Below are positions 62,643-64,000 of a stretch of 64,000 nucleotides of DNA, piece after piece. The position numbers were made by a program, and so were the translations under genes. The notes under the pieces were generated by a model that was given only the letters and a program-made list of their open reading frames with translations, made no database searches and was not told the DNA's origin. The DNA is taken from the NCBI RefSeq assembly GCF_047600445.1, contig NZ_JASGKT010000002.1, positions 2,982,266 to 3,046,265 of the forward strand, read 5' to 3'. This DNA comes from Piscinibacter sp047600445. Lineage in GTDB: Bacteria; Pseudomonadota; Gammaproteobacteria; Burkholderiales; Burkholderiaceae_C. Every line of letters begins with the position of its first letter. Position 1 is the first letter of the stretch.

Positions 62643-63059
62643 TCAGGCGCCGATCGCGCGTGCGACGAAGGTGCACTTCAGCGGCAGCTTGGCCGACGCG
62701 AGCGTGAACGCCTCGCGCGCCAGCGCCTCGGGCACGCCGTTGATCTCGTACAGCACCTTGCCCGGCTGGATCTCGGCGACCCAGTATTCCGGGTTGCCCT
62801 TGCCGTTGCCCATGCGGACTTCGGCCGGCTTCTGCGAGATCGGCTTGTCGGGGAAGATGCGGATGAAGATGCGGCCGCCGCGCTTGATGTGGCGCGAGAT
62901 GGCGCGGCGCGCCGCTTCGATCTGGCGCGCCGTCAGGCGGCCGCGCTCGGTGGCCTTCAGGCCGAAGTCGCCGAACGACACGGCGGCACCGCGCGTGGCG
63001 ATGCCGGTGTTGCGGCCCTTCTGCTCCTTGCGGTACTTCCTGCGATTGGGTTGCAGCAT
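62643..63059 (-). CDS. rplP: 50S ribosomal protein L16
   Basis: A 138-residue L16: MLQPNRRKYRKEQKGRNTG and the conserved GGRIFIRIFPDKPISQKPAE. It contacts A-site tRNA and shapes the peptidyl-transferase region. It begins 3 bases after rpsC. Confidence 0.99.
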   Translation of the reverse strand: MLQPNRRKYRKEQKGRNTGIATRGAAVSFGDFGLKATERGRLTARQIEAARRAISRHIKRGGRIFIRIFPDKPISQKPAEVRMGNGKGNPEYWVAEIQPGKVLYEINGVPEALAREAFTLASAKLPLKCTFVARAIGA

Positions 63060-63062
63060 GGC

Positions 63063-63944
63063 TTATTCTCCTTTGCCCTCGGCGCCCGGCGCGGCGACCT
63101 TGCGCACGCGCTTGACGGCCGGGGTCTTGGGCGCATCGGCCGCCACGGCAGGCTTGTCGCTGCCGTCGGCGGGCGCGCCCGACTGACGCGGGGCGCGGTC
63201 GGCGCCCGGGCCGCGGCCGCGGCCGTCACGGCCGCCCGGCGCGCCGGGACGCGCGCCGCGGCGCGGACGGCGGTCGTCGCCCTCGCCTTCCGGCTTGGCC
63301 GCGGGCGCTTCGCCCTGGCCGAGGCGGTCGCCGCGGTAGACCCACACCTTCACGCCGATCACGCCGTAGGTGGTCTTGGCTTCCGAGAAGCCGTAGTCGA
63401 TGTCGGCCTTCAGCGTGTGAAGCGGCACGCGGCCTTCGCGGTACCACTCGCAGCGCGCGATCTCGATGCCGTTCAGGCGGCCCGACGACATGATCTTGAT
63501 GCCCTGCGCGCCCAGGCGCATCGCGTTCTGCATCGCGCGCTTCATCGCGCGGCGGAACATGATGCGCTTCTCGAGCTGCTGGGTGATCGAGTCGGCGATG
63601 AGTTGCGCGTCGATCTCGGGCTTGCGCACTTCCTCGATGTTCACCGCCACCGGCACGCCGAGGCGGCGCGTCAGTTCGGCCTTGAGGTTCTCGATGTCCT
63701 CGCCCTTCTTGCCGATCACCACGCCCGGCCGCGCCGAGTAGATCGTGATGCGGGCGTTCTTGGCCGGACGCTCGATCAGGATGCGCGAGACGGCGGCGCT
63801 CTTCAGGCGCGTCTTGAGGAATTCGCGAACCTTCAGGTCCTCGGCCAGCATGCCGGCGAAGTTCTGGTTCGAGGCGTACCAGCGCGAGGCCCAGCTACGC
63901 GTGACCGGCAGACGGAAGCCCACCGGATGAATTTTCTGTCCCAT
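63063..63944 (-). CDS. rpsC: 30S ribosomal protein S3 with extended C-terminal tail
   Basis: A 293-residue S3. The KH domain is visible as VVIGKKGEDIENLKAEL and the C-terminal domain ends around VWVYRGDRLGQGE (residue about 213). The last 80 residues are a low-complexity tail rich in Arg, Gly, Ala and Pro (RRPRRGARPGAPGGRDGRGR, then KPAVAADAPKTPAV). Such tails occur in some betaproteobacterial S3 proteins. S3 lies at the mRNA entry channel, so the tail could contact mRNA. Confidence 0.98.
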   Translation of the reverse strand: MGQKIHPVGFRLPVTRSWASRWYASNQNFAGMLAEDLKVREFLKTRLKSAAVSRILIERPAKNARITIYSARPGVVIGKKGEDIENLKAELTRRLGVPVAVNIEEVRKPEIDAQLIADSITQQLEKRIMFRRAMKRAMQNAMRLGAQGIKIMSSGRLNGIEIARCEWYREGRVPLHTLKADIDYGFSEAKTTYGVIGVKVWVYRGDRLGQGEAPAAKPEGEGDDRRPRRGARPGAPGGRDGRGRGPGADRAPRQSGAPADGSDKPAVAADAPKTPAVKRVRKVAAPGAEGKGE

Positions 63945-63960
63945 GGTGTTCCTTGCGCCC

Positions 63961-64000
63961 TCAGTTGCCGACGGTGACGAAGATGTGGCAGGTCGGCTTG
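63961..64000 (-). CDS. rplV: 50S ribosomal protein L22, C-terminal end (cut by window edge)
   Basis: The last 12 codons and stop of a leftward gene: KPTCHIFVTVGN, which matches the L22 C-terminus. Position directly upstream of rpsC is the standard one for rplV. The rest lies beyond the window. Confidence 0.9.
   Translation of the reverse strand, partial: KPTCHIFVTVGN

Overview
The window reads as chromosome from a high-GC betaproteobacterium. The order Burkholderiales is an inference, drawn from the S10-spc-alpha ribosomal gene order, the abundance of Bug-type (tripartite tricarboxylate transporter) receptors, and the dense catabolic operons. Codon use is strongly GC-biased at the third position, so long open frames on the opposite strand are common and have been left out. 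No gap between genes exceeds 300 bases.

Region 1 (1-15851) is a divergent acyl-CoA degradation locus. A partial SDR and a MarR regulator come first. Seven genes run leftward from 8126 to 1113: MaoC, four acyl-CoA dehydrogenases, a CitE-like lyase and a BKACE/DUF849 enzyme. Seven run rightward from 8348 to 15851: HMG-CoA-synthase-like/DUF35 fusion, SCP2-type thiolase, CoA-transferase, SDR, second hydratase, EtfB and EtfA. Together they make a near-complete route in which a CoA thioester is made, oxidised, hydrated, oxidised again and cleaved, with the flavoprotein that takes the electrons. The substrate is not identifiable from sequence.

Region 2 (15868-19560) looks partly decayed. It holds a small exported or membrane-anchored protein, a Rieske oxygenase alpha subunit with an in-frame TGA, an intact cupin dioxygenase, and a frameshifted epoxide hydrolase.

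Region 3 (19527-36228) is a run of 17 tightly packed leftward genes. In order of transcription they are a complete branched-chain-type ABC importer, a split transketolase, a glycerol-dehydrogenase-like enzyme, an SDR, an acyl-CoA synthetase, a quinone oxidoreductase, two acyl-CoA dehydrogenases, a Bug receptor, an SDR, an enoyl-CoA hydratase and an IclR regulator. Region 4 (36361-39731) is a four-gene operon (SDR, Bug receptor, NIPSNAP-like protein, thioesterase) behind its own GntR regulator; three copies of a TTGCATGCAA-like palindrome mark the likely operators.

Region 5 (39859-45824) holds a methyltransferase, then an aromatic-type set (DUF2783 protein, FAD monooxygenase, Rieske oxygenase, ABC binding protein) divergent from an IclR regulator. 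Region 6 (45843-52141) is mixed: a truncated TPR protein, an FAD amine-oxidase-like enzyme, initiator tRNA-fMet, a lipoprotein gamma-glutamyltransferase, a secreted phosphoesterase and a hypothetical gene.

Region 7 (52304-64000) is the ribosomal protein cluster, transcribed leftward from rplV (cut by the window edge) to rplQ. It includes secY, infA, rpmJ and rpoA. A peroxiredoxin gene sits exactly at the S10/spc junction, and an intrinsic terminator lies between rpsK and rpsD.
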